Positions 23,881 through 32,589 of a stretch of DNA of 42,904 nucleotides are shown here, piece by piece. This DNA is from JBCCMB01 sp039026555. Its GTDB lineage: Bacteria; Pseudomonadota; Alphaproteobacteria; Caulobacterales; Hyphomonadaceae. The translations under genes and the position numbers were made by a program. The stretch is from NCBI GenBank assembly GCA_039026555.1, contig JBCCMB010000009.1, positions 1 to 42,904 of the forward strand, written 5' to 3'. Under the pieces are notes generated by a model, which saw only the letters and a program-made list of their open reading frames with translations, searched no databases and was not told the origin of the DNA. Every line of letters begins with the position of its first letter. Position 1 is the first letter of the stretch.

Positions 23881-24885
23881 TTAAGTCTCCATCCATGGCG
23901 GCGTTGGCAGGCTCTTTTCCCTCAAAAATTCAGGATTGTAGAGCTTTGATTGATATCGATTTCCATAATCGCACAAGATCGTCACGATGGTGTGGCCCGG
24001 TCCCATATCTTTGGCCAATCTGACGGCGCCGGCGATATTGACGCCCGCCGATCCACCCAGGCACAGACCTTCTTCCATTGTCAGATCATATAAGATGGCG
24101 AGCGCTTCATCATCCGTAATCCGATACGCGTCGTCGATAATGACGCCTTCCAAATTTGCGGTGATTCGAGACTGGCCGATGCCCTCTGTGATAGAAGTGC
24201 CTTCGGCTTTGAGTTCGCCATGCTTGTAATAGCCGTAAAGCGCCGCGCCGCCGGGATCGGAGAGGGCGATGCGGACGTTCGGATTGCGTTCTTTCAGCGC
24301 CATGGACACCCCACCCAGCGTGCCTCCTGAGCCTACCGCGCAGGTGAATGCGTCCACTTTACCCTCGGTCTGTTCCCAGATTTCCGGGCCTGTCGTTTCA
24401 TAATGCGCCTTGCGATTGGCGATATTGTCGAATTGGTTCGCCCAAATGGCGCCATTGGGCTCGCTGTAGTTCAACTCCTCGGCTAGGCGGCCGGAATAGC
24501 GCGCATAATGATTGGGGTTAGCGTAAGGGACTGCGTCAACCTCGACCAATTTCGCGCCGAGCAACCGGATTGCGTCTTTTTTTTCTTGTGATTGCGTGCG
24601 GGGAAAGACAATGACGCTTTTATAACCGAGCGCGTTGCCGACGACAGCCAATCCGATACCCGTGTTTCCCGCCGTACCTTCGACTATCGTTCCACCCGGC
24701 TTGAGCGCGCCTGACGCCTCGGCGTCGCGTATGATGCCAAGGGCTGCGCGGTCTTTCACCGATTGTCCGGGGTTTAAAAATTCCGCCTTGCCTAGAATTT
24801 CGCATCCGGTGAGCTCCGACACTTTGTTGAGGCGGATCAGCGGCGTGTTTCCGATCGCGTCGACGACGCTTGCGTAAGCGGACAT
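23881..24885 (-). CDS. cysK: Cysteine synthase A
   Basis: O-acetylserine sulfhydrylase of 334 residues, fold type II PLP enzyme. The Schiff-base lysine is Lys44 in PGQSVKDRAA; the substrate-binding TAGNTGIGLA loop and the phosphate-binding glycine loop CAVGSGGTLGG follow. The C-terminal CDYGNRYQSKLYN block is typical of the bacterial cysteine synthase A branch found in alphaproteobacteria. It makes cysteine from O-acetylserine and sulfide. First gene of the sulfur operon, ATG at 24885; its promoter must lie in the 139-base gap shared with the divergent ChrR-like gene. Confidence 0.93.
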   Translation of the reverse strand: MSAYASVVDAIGNTPLIRLNKVSELTGCEILGKAEFLNPGQSVKDRAALGIIRDAEASGALKPGGTIVEGTAGNTGIGLAVVGNALGYKSVIVFPRTQSQEKKDAIRLLGAKLVEVDAVPYANPNHYARYSGRLAEELNYSEPNGAIWANQFDNIANRKAHYETTGPEIWEQTEGKVDAFTCAVGSGGTLGGVSMALKERNPNVRIALSDPGGAALYGYYKHGELKAEGTSITEGIGQSRITANLEGVIIDDAYRITDDEALAILYDLTMEEGLCLGGSAGVNIAGAVRLAKDMGPGHTIVTILCDYGNRYQSKLYNPEFLREKSLPTPPWMET

Positions 24886-24969
24886 GCATAACCTTCCATG
24901 AGATTCGCGCGAGCGGCGCGCTAGATGACCCTAGGCGGGCGAACTGCCTGGATCAATTGCAGAAAATTA

Positions 24970-24997
24970 TGATCCGGCCCCCACTAACATGCGTATG
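24970..24997 (+). promoter_or_regulatory. Candidate group-IV (RpoE/ECF11-like) sigma promoter
   Basis: TGATCC, 16 bases, CGTATG on the plus strand, about 30 bases before the ChrR-like start codon. As I recall, TGATCC in the -35 position with CGTA or TA around -10 is the preferred pattern of sigma factors controlled by ChrR-type anti-sigma factors. The spacing puts transcription start some 20 bases before the ATG. The matching is by eye. Confidence 0.4.
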
Positions 24998-25024
24998 GGG
25001 TAGAAACGACTTTGACACTGACGC

Positions 25025-25606
25025 ATGCTGCAAGAAACAAACACATACACATCTTTTATGATGGACCGAGCCGCTGGCGCCTTGTCGCCGGCGGAGGCCG
25101 CTGCGGCGGATTTGCATATCGCGCTTTCGGACGAGGGCGCGGGAACCTCGGCGGTTTGGGATGCGCTCGGCGGCGCGCTGTTGGAAGAACAGTGCGCAGA
25201 TTTTGGTCAGCCGCACCGCTTGGACATTATCGGCGAAGATCAAGAAGCGACCGAAACCCCGCATGGCTTTCTATCCGGAGATCTGACCGACCGGAAATGG
25301 CGGCGCAGCTTTTGGGGCGCAAGGATATCTGACGCAGGTCTGCCCAATGCAACCTTGCTGAGACTGGATCCAGGAACCTCCGCGCCGCGCCACGGGCATT
25401 CTCGCCGCGACGTGACTGTTGTTTTGGAGGGTGCGTTTGCGGACGAATACGGTCTTTATGAGCGCGGAGACATTGTCTTCGGCGAGCCCGGTCATCATCA
25501 CAAACCACGCGCGCTTGGCGATAAGCCCTGCATTTGTTTTGTAGCTACGGAGCCGCCTCGGCCCTTGTTGTCCCGATTATTTGGCGCACTGCGTCTCAGA
25601 GCATAA
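25025..25606 (+). CDS. ChrR-like cupin protein lacking the zinc-finger cysteines
   Basis: A 193-residue protein laid out like the anti-sigma factor ChrR: a short helical N-terminal domain (MMDRAAGALSPAEAAAADLHI) and a C-terminal cupin. In ChrR the N-terminal zinc site is H-x3-C-x2-C; here the corresponding residues are His31, Ser35 and Gly38, so two of the ligands are missing. The cupin keeps His123 and His125 (PRHGHS), Asp129 where ChrR usually has Glu, and a His cluster at 157-159. No sigma factor gene is adjacent, although ChrR genes usually follow one. It may sense singlet oxygen or organic peroxides through the cupin, or have another role. The ATG at 25025 has a weak ribosome site. Confidence 0.8.
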   Translation: MLQETNTYTSFMMDRAAGALSPAEAAAADLHIALSDEGAGTSAVWDALGGALLEEQCADFGQPHRLDIIGEDQEATETPHGFLSGDLTDRKWRRSFWGARISDAGLPNATLLRLDPGTSAPRHGHSRRDVTVVLEGAFADEYGLYERGDIVFGEPGHHHKPRALGDKPCICFVATEPPRPLLSRLFGALRLRA

Positions 25607-25646
25607 AAACTACGTGTCTTGGGGAGGCGTAGAGAAGGAGAGCGGG

Positions 25647-26321
25647 ATGATAACCAGTCTCGTGAAAATCCTAGCAGCGGCGGCGGCGCTTTGCGGATCC
25701 GTTGCGTCAGCCGACGAAGCGTGGACGCCCGCGGATGGCGATTCGCTGACGTTTGAAGTGCTTCGTAATGGGAAGCCCTTTGGCGACCATACCGTCACTT
25801 TCGATCATGACGGGGATAAGCTAACCGTAAAGACAGACATCTCCCTTAAGGTCAAAGTCGGCCCGTTCACGCCTTTCCAATACGCGCACGGATCGACCGA
25901 AACCTGGCGCGACGGTCAGTTGATGACGCTGTCCGGCCGTACGCGGAAAGATGGCGATGACCTTATGGTCGAGGCGGAGATCGTAGGAGACGCGCTTCAG
26001 ATCGACGGAAGCGCGTTTGACGGCGCTGCGCCTTTGGATCTCATCCCGTCCAGCCATTGGAACAAGCGCCAATTGAACGGGGAAGAGATCCTGTCGACGG
26101 AAACAGGCGAACTTCTGCCGGTTGAAGTTGAGTATTTGGGATTGGAAACTATCGAAGCGGCGAACGAAACCATCGAGGCGGGCAAGTATTTGTTGAAGTC
26201 GGATCTTGATGTGCTTTTGTGGTACGACGCTGACGGCCGATGGGTAAAGTGCGCGTTCGAAGCCCGAGGTCAGAAGGTGGAATACGTGCTCAAAGCTGCG
26301 GACGCGTCGTCTGAAGCCTAG
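25647..26321 (+). CDS. DUF6134-like secreted protein
   Basis: A 224-residue exported protein of unknown function. The signal peptide is MITSLVKILAAAAALCGSVASA, with cleavage after ASA. The mature part is beta-rich (LTFEVLRNGKPFGDHTVTFDHDGDKLTV, then VKVGPFTPFQYAHGSTETWRDGQL), which fits the DUF6134 group of periplasmic beta proteins. ATG at 25647 with AAGGAG six bases upstream; upstream in-frame starts inside the ChrR-like gene lack a ribosome site. It follows the ChrR-like gene by 40 bases and is probably co-transcribed, which makes membership in the same stress response plausible. Confidence 0.8.
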   Translation: MITSLVKILAAAAALCGSVASADEAWTPADGDSLTFEVLRNGKPFGDHTVTFDHDGDKLTVKTDISLKVKVGPFTPFQYAHGSTETWRDGQLMTLSGRTRKDGDDLMVEAEIVGDALQIDGSAFDGAAPLDLIPSSHWNKRQLNGEEILSTETGELLPVEVEYLGLETIEAANETIEAGKYLLKSDLDVLLWYDADGRWVKCAFEARGQKVEYVLKAADASSEA

Positions 26322-26325
26322 TTTG

Positions 26326-26339
26326 CAGGGCTAGCCCTG
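26326..26339. repeat. Perfect palindrome between DUF6134 and SDR genes
   Basis: CAGGGCTAGCCCTG is fully self-complementary and can form a five-base-pair hairpin with a CTAG loop. It fills the centre of the 42-base gap between two genes on the same strand. A weak attenuator or an operator is possible; there is no T-run. Confidence 0.35.
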
Positions 26340-26363
26340 TTCGGTCGCCAACAGGAGACGGTT

Positions 26364-27167
26364 ATGGCGCGACGACCCGCTTCGCCCGAGCATGGCTGCG
26401 CGTGGGTGACCGGAGCAAGTTCCGGCATCGGCTATGAATTATGCCGAGAGCTGACGCGGCGCGGCTGGAAAGTGGCTGCAAGCGCGCGGTCCGAGGATAA
26501 GCTGCAAGAATTGGCGCTGGCGGGGCCCGGCGATATTTTTCCGGTCCCCTGCGATGTCGCCGATCGAAAGAGCGTAAAGGATGCGGCGGAAGCTATCCGT
26601 GCGCGCTTCGGCAAGATCGGCTTAGTGGTCTCTAATGCTGGCGTCTATTTGCCGATCGAAGCGCCGCATTTTTCGGCGACACTATTTAAGCGCACATTCG
26701 ACATCAATGTGATCGGCGCGGCGCATTTGATGGAAGAAGTGCTGCCGGATATGAGCTGGCGGCATGAGGGCCATGTGCATTTCGTCTCTTCTGCGACCGG
26801 ATTTGGCGGCATGCCGACCGCATCGGCGTATGGCGCGTCGAAAGCGGCGCTGATCAATATGGCGGAATGCTTGAAGATTGAGCTTGAGCGCGATGGCGTC
26901 GGGATTTCCTTGTCGACGCCCGGCTTTGTGGAAACGCCGGCTCAAGACGACAATACATTCCCCAAACCCTTTATGATTCAGCCGTCTGAGGCGGCGATGC
27001 GTATCGCCGACGCAGTTATGCAGGGCGGATTTGAACGCACCTTTCCGAGACGGTTCACGTGGATGCTGAAAGCGATCTACGCTTTGCCGAAATTCATGTA
27101 TCTGCCCTTAGTGCGGATCCAGACCGGTTGGAATAAGCCTTCCGGCGAACGCAAACGCCCTAACTGA
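26364..27167 (+). CDS. SDR family NAD(P)-dependent oxidoreductase
   Basis: Classical short-chain dehydrogenase of 267 residues. The cofactor motif TGASSGIG is at residues 16-23, NAG appears in VVSNAGVY, and the catalytic Tyr156-x3-Lys160 is in SAYGASKAAL. The arginine in SARSED after strand beta-2 suggests NADP preference. The substrate is unknown. The C-terminus (RRFTWMLKAIYALPKFMYLP) is basic and aromatic and may contact the membrane. ATG at 26364 with AGGAG upstream. It precedes recO by 43 bases. Confidence 0.9.
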   Translation: MARRPASPEHGCAWVTGASSGIGYELCRELTRRGWKVAASARSEDKLQELALAGPGDIFPVPCDVADRKSVKDAAEAIRARFGKIGLVVSNAGVYLPIEAPHFSATLFKRTFDINVIGAAHLMEEVLPDMSWRHEGHVHFVSSATGFGGMPTASAYGASKAALINMAECLKIELERDGVGISLSTPGFVETPAQDDNTFPKPFMIQPSEAAMRIADAVMQGGFERTFPRRFTWMLKAIYALPKFMYLPLVRIQTGWNKPSGERKRPN

Positions 27168-27210
27168 TCCGCATTGCGGGCTTTGCGCGCCTCGCGATGC
27201 GCGTTAACCC

Positions 27211-28011
27211 ATGGCTATGGCGGAATGGGAAGATGATGTGATCGCCCTCGGCGTTCGGCGGTTTGGCGAGAATGACGCCATTCTGGACGTGTTCGGTCGA
27301 ACGCGCGGCCGCGCGGCGGGTTTGGTCTATGGCGGCGCAGGGAAACGCAAGCGCGGCTTGATTGAGCCAGGCAATACGCTGCACGTCGCCTGGCGCGGCC
27401 GTTTGGAAGAGCAATTGGGTCATTTCTCGGTCGCAGAGCCGCAGATGGAACGCGCCTCGCGCCTCTTCTCGGACCCTTTGGCGCTTGCAGGCTTAGCCGC
27501 CGCCGTCTCGATCTTGAAGGAAGCCGCCCCGGAAGCAGAACCGAAGCCTGGCCTTTATGAAGCGGCGGAAGTGCTCCTCGACAATCTGGCGGATCCCGAC
27601 ATTTGGCCGGCGCTCTTTATCCGCTGGGAGATCGGGCTGCTCGGCGCGCTGGGCTATGGCCTGGATCTGGACCGCTGCGCACTGACAGGCGCGAATGACG
27701 GCCTAACCCATGTCAGCCCCCGTACAGGGCGCGCCGTGCGGGGCTCGGAGGCCGAAGACTATCTCCACAAATTGCTGCCCTTGCCGGCGTTTTTGACCTC
27801 CAGCGGCGCGCCGCCTGGACCGGACGATCTAACAAATGGGTTTGCGTTAACCGGTTATTTCATGGGCCGGCGTTTGTTTGGGGATCTGAACAAGCCGTTG
27901 CCTGAAGCGCGGTATCTGATGCTTGAGCGGCTGGAACGCGCGGGCCGACTCTCTTTAGGGTCGAAGAACGACACGGCCGAAGACGCAAAGACCGAGGACG
28001 CTAAGACATGA
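27211..28011 (+). CDS. recO: DNA repair protein RecO
   Basis: A 266-residue RecO, which with RecR loads RecA onto gapped DNA in the RecF pathway. The N-terminal OB fold begins EWEDDVIALGVRRFGENDAILDVFGRTRGRAAGLVYGG, the standard alphaproteobacterial opening, followed by the helical domain. ATG at 27211; a second ATG two codons later is equally possible. The last residues are a short acidic repeat (TAEDAKTEDAKT) beyond the normal end of the family. The stop overlaps the parC start in an ATGA junction. Confidence 0.93.
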   Translation: MAMAEWEDDVIALGVRRFGENDAILDVFGRTRGRAAGLVYGGAGKRKRGLIEPGNTLHVAWRGRLEEQLGHFSVAEPQMERASRLFSDPLALAGLAAAVSILKEAAPEAEPKPGLYEAAEVLLDNLADPDIWPALFIRWEIGLLGALGYGLDLDRCALTGANDGLTHVSPRTGRAVRGSEAEDYLHKLLPLPAFLTSSGAPPGPDDLTNGFALTGYFMGRRLFGDLNKPLPEARYLMLERLERAGRLSLGSKNDTAEDAKTEDAKT

Positions 28012-30245
28012 GCGACGAAAGATTTGCAGACGAAGACGGGGTGATTGAAGAGCCGATCAATGACGCGCTCTCCAAACGCTATCTGGCCTACGCCTTGTCG
28101 ACCATCACTTCGCGGGCCTTGCCGGATGCGCGCGATGGGCTGAAGCCGGTCCACCGTCGATTGTTGTTCGCGATGCGCGGCCTGAAACTGGATCCGGCTG
28201 GGGCGTTCAAGAAATCCGCCCGCGTCGTTGGCGATGTGATCGGTAAATATCACCCGCATGGCGACACGGCGATTTATGATGCGATGGTCCGCTTGGCGCA
28301 GGATTTCAACGTGCGCTACCCGCTGGTCGATGGGCAGGGCAATTTCGGCAATGTCGACGGCGACAGCGCCGCTGCCATGCGCTACACGGAAGCGCGCTTG
28401 ACCGAAGCGGCTGAACTCTTGCTCGAAGGGCTGGACGAAGACGCGGTCGATTTCAAAGAAACCTATGATGGCGGCGATGATGAGCCCGTCGTACTGGCCG
28501 CCGGCTTCCCGAATTTGCTCGCGAACGGCGCATCCGGCATCGCAGTTGGGATGGCGACCTCTATTCCGCCGCACAACGCCGCAGAAGCTATCGATGCAGC
28601 AATCCACCTGTTGGAAAATCCGCGCGCTGAATTGGATGAGCTCTTAGAGATCATGCCTGGCCCCGATTTTCCAACCGGCGGCCTTGTTGTGGAGCCGAAG
28701 GAGGCGATCCGAGAGGCGTATGAAACCGGCCGCGGCGGATTTCGAATGCGCGCCAAATGGGAGCTTGAGGAGCTTTCACGCGGCCAATGGCGTATCGTCG
28801 TTACTGAAATTCCCTATCAGGTCCAAAAATCCAAGCTGATTGAGCGTTTGGCCGAACTGATCGAGACAAAAAAAGCGCCGCTCCTCGGCGATGTTATGGA
28901 TGAAAGCGCAGAAGACGTGCGCATTGTGCTCGAGCCCAAATCTCGCACGGTCGATCCTGAAATCATGATGGCGAGCTTGTTCAGATTGTCGGATCTAGAA
29001 AGCCGGTTCTCGCTCAATATGAATGTGCTCGATCACGGCGTGCCAAAAGTAATGGGGCTGCGCGAAGTGCTGCGCGCCTATTTGGATCACCGCCAGGAAG
29101 TGATCGTCCGCCGTGCGCAATTCCGCCTTAACAAGATCGAAAAGCGCCTTCACGTACTCGACGGCTATTTGATCGCCTATCTCAATATCGATGAGGTGAT
29201 CCGCATCATCCGTTTCGAGGATTATCCCAAAGAAGCCCTGATGGACCGCTTCGGCCTCACCGAAATCCAAACCGACGCGATTTTGAACATGCGCTTGCGC
29301 GCCTTGCGTAAGCTGGAAGAAGTCGAAATCCGCGGCGAGCATGAGAAGCTCTCGGCGGAGCGTGAGAAACTCGTGCTATTGCTGGGCAGCACGGGACGTC
29401 AATGGACCGAGGTGAAGCGTCAGCTCAAAGCGGCGCGCGAAGTGTTTGATCCGTCCACAGAGCTTGGTCGTCGTCGCTCAGCCTTTGGCGAAGCGATCGA
29501 GATCGACGCGGACGCGGCGCTGGAAGCCTTGGTTCCCAAAGAGCCGATTACCGTGGTCTTGTCGTCCATGGGCTGGATCCGTGCGCTGCGGGGACATGGT
29601 CAGGATCTCGACAAACTGAAATTCAAGGAAGGCGACGAACTCGCTTTGATGTTGGAGTGCCAGACGACCGACAAAATTGTGCTGCTGGCGTCCGGTGGGC
29701 GAGCTTTCACCTTGGGCGCTGACAAGCTTCCCGGCGGGCGCGGCCATGGCGAGCCGATCCGATTGTCAATCGATCTGCCGGAGGACGAAAGCGTCATAGA
29801 GATCCTCACCCCCTCAGAGGGGGCTAAGCGTCTGGTCGCAACCACGTCCGGCCATGGTTTTGTGGTCGCGGAGGACGAATTGGTATCCATGAAGCGCGGC
29901 GGCAAAGTTGTCATGACGCCAGCAGAAGGCGGCGAGTTTACGTTCGCGCCGATGGTGGGCGAGGGCGATATGGTTGCAGTCGTCGGGGACAATCGCAAAC
30001 TGCTCTTCTTCCCGCTTGACGATTTGCCGGAAATGGCGCGCGGCAAAGGCGTTAAGCTGCAATCCTATAAGGACGGCGGGCTCGCCGACGTGGCTGTTTT
30101 CTCCGCCGAAACTGGGTTCTCATGGACCGATAGCGGCGGACGCAATATCAGCTTCTCCGAGTGGCGCGAATGGGCTGGAAAGCGCGCCAGTGCAGGCCGC
30201 ATGGCTCCGAAGGGCTTCAATCGTAACGGACGTTTTGCACCCTAA
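28008..30245 (+). CDS. parC: DNA topoisomerase IV subunit A
   Basis: ParC of 745 residues; with ParE it decatenates replicated chromosomes. The catalytic tyrosine is Tyr126 in AAMRYTEARLT. The quinolone-resistance region reads YHPHGDTAIYDAMVRLAQ, with Thr87 where Escherichia coli ParC has Ser80; this may be normal for the lineage. The C-terminal beta-pinwheel is shorter than in gyrase A and lacks a GyrA box that I can see, which supports ParC over GyrA. It overlaps recO by 4 bases (ATGA), so the two are translationally coupled. Confidence 0.94.
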   Translation: MSDERFADEDGVIEEPINDALSKRYLAYALSTITSRALPDARDGLKPVHRRLLFAMRGLKLDPAGAFKKSARVVGDVIGKYHPHGDTAIYDAMVRLAQDFNVRYPLVDGQGNFGNVDGDSAAAMRYTEARLTEAAELLLEGLDEDAVDFKETYDGGDDEPVVLAAGFPNLLANGASGIAVGMATSIPPHNAAEAIDAAIHLLENPRAELDELLEIMPGPDFPTGGLVVEPKEAIREAYETGRGGFRMRAKWELEELSRGQWRIVVTEIPYQVQKSKLIERLAELIETKKAPLLGDVMDESAEDVRIVLEPKSRTVDPEIMMASLFRLSDLESRFSLNMNVLDHGVPKVMGLREVLRAYLDHRQEVIVRRAQFRLNKIEKRLHVLDGYLIAYLNIDEVIRIIRFEDYPKEALMDRFGLTEIQTDAILNMRLRALRKLEEVEIRGEHEKLSAEREKLVLLLGSTGRQWTEVKRQLKAAREVFDPSTELGRRRSAFGEAIEIDADAALEALVPKEPITVVLSSMGWIRALRGHGQDLDKLKFKEGDELALMLECQTTDKIVLLASGGRAFTLGADKLPGGRGHGEPIRLSIDLPEDESVIEILTPSEGAKRLVATTSGHGFVVAEDELVSMKRGGKVVMTPAEGGEFTFAPMVGEGDMVAVVGDNRKLLFFPLDDLPEMARGKGVKLQSYKDGGLADVAVFSAETGFSWTDSGGRNISFSEWREWAGKRASAGRMAPKGFNRNGRFAP

Positions 30246-30299
30246 GCAAAGGCCGGCTAGTGTGTCGGCGTCGTGCAGGCAAGCGTCGAGAGGGCCATA

Positions 30300-30866
30300 A
30301 TGGATCCAATTTTCATTATACTGGGGGCGATCGCGCTCCTCGTCCTAATTTTCATCGTCATCTACAACGGCCTCGTCGCTAAACGACAACAATGTAATGA
30401 GGCTTTCGCCGACATCGACGTTCAATTAAAACAGCGACGCAATCTCGTGCCGAATTTGGTTGAAACCGTGAAGGGCTACGCGGCCCACGAACGAGAAACA
30501 TTGGACGCCGTCATCAACGCTCGTAATTCTGCGCTAAACGCGTCAGGTCCTCAGCAGACAGCGCAGGCGGAAGGTTTGCTGTCCGGCGCGCTGGGAAAAC
30601 TATTCGCTTTGTCGGAGGCGTACCCGGACTTAAAGGCGAATGAGAATTTCGGAAAGCTGCAAGACGAATTGTCCGAAATTGAAGATAAAATCGCGGCGGC
30701 GCGGCGCTTCTACAATTCAGCGGTGGGAGACTACAACACGGCGCTGGAGCAATTCCCCGCCATGTTGTTTGCCGGCGGCATGGGATTTGAGCCGCGAGAG
30801 TTTTTCGATTTGGGCGAAGCGGTGCGCGCGGATATGTCTGTTGCGCCTGAAGTGAAGTTCAATTAG
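30300..30866 (+). CDS. LemA family protein
   Basis: A 188-residue LemA protein: one N-terminal membrane helix (FIILGAIALLVLIFIVIYNGLV) and then the four-helix body starting NEAFADIDVQLKQRRNLVPNLVETVKGYA and ending RRFYNSAVGDYNTALEQFP. The function of LemA proteins is poorly known; they are often beside TPM-domain proteins, which are absent here. ATG at 30300 with GAGAGGG upstream. Confidence 0.94.
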   Translation: MDPIFIILGAIALLVLIFIVIYNGLVAKRQQCNEAFADIDVQLKQRRNLVPNLVETVKGYAAHERETLDAVINARNSALNASGPQQTAQAEGLLSGALGKLFALSEAYPDLKANENFGKLQDELSEIEDKIAAARRFYNSAVGDYNTALEQFPAMLFAGGMGFEPREFFDLGEAVRADMSVAPEVKFN

Positions 30867-30883
30867 CGCCGCTATCGTTTATC

Positions 30884-31021
30884 ATGGCGCACCGTTTGCC
30901 GATGCGGAAGCTGAATAAGCCGCTATTCTCCGTGACGCGCTTGATGGACAAAGCTCTGTTTACGCGGCCCGCCATAAAATGGTGGGCGTGGTATGCCCTG
31001 ATGGACGGCGAAGCGCTTTAG
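30884..31021 (+). CDS. Possible small protein after lemA
   Basis: A 45-codon open frame (MAHRLPMRKLNKPLFSV at the start, AIKWWAWYALMDGEAL at the end) begins 17 bases after lemA and overlaps the convergent TRAP gene by four bases. It is basic at the front and tryptophan-rich at the back, with no clear ribosome site. It may be a small protein coupled to lemA or chance; I recognise no family. Confidence 0.25.
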   Translation: MAHRLPMRKLNKPLFSVTRLMDKALFTRPAIKWWAWYALMDGEAL

Positions 31022-32589
31022 CGTAGCACCGACACCAGTTCTGGAAACGACGCGACGGCGGCGAGTCCGATCAGCTGCAATCCGATGAATGGGATCGCGC
31101 CCCGCCAGATATCGGGTGTCTCCAATCCTTCGGGCGCTGCGCCTTTCAAGTAAAACAAAGCGAAGCCGAAAGGCGGCGTCAAAAAGCTGGTCTGCAGATT
31201 GATCGCCATCAAGACGCCGAGCCAGACGGGATCTGCGCCCATCATGATGAGCGGCGGCGCAACCAGCGGGACGACCACGAATGTGATCTCCATAAAGTCG
31301 AGAAAGAAGCCGAGCACGAACATCATCAACATCGTGGCGGCGAGCGCGCCCCAAAGTCCGCCTGGAATGCCGTTGAGCAATTCTGCGACGAATTCATCCC
31401 CGCCAAAGCCGCGGAACACGATGGAAAACAGCGCTGCGCCTATCAGAATGAGAAAAACCATAGCAGTGACTTGCGCGGCCGACGTCAGCGATCCCTTCAG
31501 CCGATCCGCGGAGGCGAGAGCCCAACAGGCCGCGGCCACGCCCATCGCAAGAAGCGCGCACAAAAGATAAGCGGCCCAAAGGGCGATTTGGTCGGCGGCC
31601 GTTTTCGTTTCGTCTCCCCCAAGGCGCAGATCGAAGAATTGCGATAGGACAATCAAGAAAGGCAAAGCTGCGCCGCCGGCTGCGATCAGCGCGATGTGGC
31701 GCTGCGAATTGGGGCGGTCCAGCAGGATCCGGGCGCCGGCGATCAGGATAGCGCCGATTGCGCCGACCGCTGCGGCTTCTGTCGGCGAGGCGAGCCCGCC
31801 CAAAATCGAGCCGAGCACGGCGATGATCAGAACCAGGGGCGCGCCGAAGGCGAAGGCGGTGCGCCACGCCGGCGGCGTATCTTCATCCTGCGCATCAGCG
31901 GCGCGCGCCGGCGTCCAGCTGGGTTTGACCAAAGAAATGACAGCCAAATAGGTCAAATAGAGACCGACGAGCATGAGGCCCGGGACTAATGCGCCGGCGA
32001 ACAGATCGCCCGGGCTCACCGGCGTAGGCGGCTCGCCTAATGCACGTCGCGCCTCTGAATTGGCGTTTGAAATGACGTCCGCCAGAACAATCAACACGAT
32101 CGATGGCGGGATGATTTGACCCAATGTGCCGGAGGCCGCGATGACGCCCGACGCCACGCGCTTGTCATAGCCTTGCGACAGCATGGAAGGCAGCGCGATC
32201 AAAGTCATCGTCACAACCGTCGCGCCGACAATTCCTGTCGACGCGGCGAGGAGCGCGCCGACGAGCACGACCGAATAGCCCAAGCCTCCGCGGATGCGGC
32301 TGAGCAGGCGCCCGGCCGCCTCCAACAAATCCTCAGCCACATGCGAGCGCTCCAGCACCACGCCCATCAGCACGAAAAGTGGGATCGCCGCGAGCACCTG
32401 GTTTTGCATCGTCCCTAAAATACGGCTTGGGAAGGCGATCAGCATGGCGGATGGGAAAATGTCTAGCGCGAGACCAATGCCGGCGAAGATGAGCGCGATC
32501 CCGCCGAGCGTGAGCGCGACGTGATAGCCGCAGAGCAGGGCGAAGCACGCCGCTGCGAACATCAGGATATGTAGGTTTTCCGCAATCAT
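31018..32589 (-). CDS. TRAP transporter large permease (DctM)
   Basis: Twelve-helix-plus membrane subunit of a tripartite ATP-independent periplasmic transporter, about 523 residues from the ATG at 32589. The DctM signature is visible in ASTGIVGATVVTMTLIALP, ASGTLGQIIPPSIVLIVLAD and, near the end, MAINLQTSFLTPPFGFALFYLKG. The start overlaps the stop of the small-permease gene (ATGA). An insertion of roughly 150 residues in the middle (around SWTPARAADAQDEDTPPAWR to DRLKGSLTS) includes extra helices and fits the long DctM variants. It uses a cation gradient to import an organic acid or similar solute. Confidence 0.93.
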   Translation of the reverse strand: MIAENLHILMFAAACFALLCGYHVALTLGGIALIFAGIGLALDIFPSAMLIAFPSRILGTMQNQVLAAIPLFVLMGVVLERSHVAEDLLEAAGRLLSRIRGGLGYSVVLVGALLAASTGIVGATVVTMTLIALPSMLSQGYDKRVASGVIAASGTLGQIIPPSIVLIVLADVISNANSEARRALGEPPTPVSPGDLFAGALVPGLMLVGLYLTYLAVISLVKPSWTPARAADAQDEDTPPAWRTAFAFGAPLVLIIAVLGSILGGLASPTEAAAVGAIGAILIAGARILLDRPNSQRHIALIAAGGAALPFLIVLSQFFDLRLGGDETKTAADQIALWAAYLLCALLAMGVAAACWALASADRLKGSLTSAAQVTAMVFLILIGAALFSIVFRGFGGDEFVAELLNGIPGGLWGALAATMLMMFVLGFFLDFMEITFVVVPLVAPPLIMMGADPVWLGVLMAINLQTSFLTPPFGFALFYLKGAAPEGLETPDIWRGAIPFIGLQLIGLAAVASFPELVSVLR

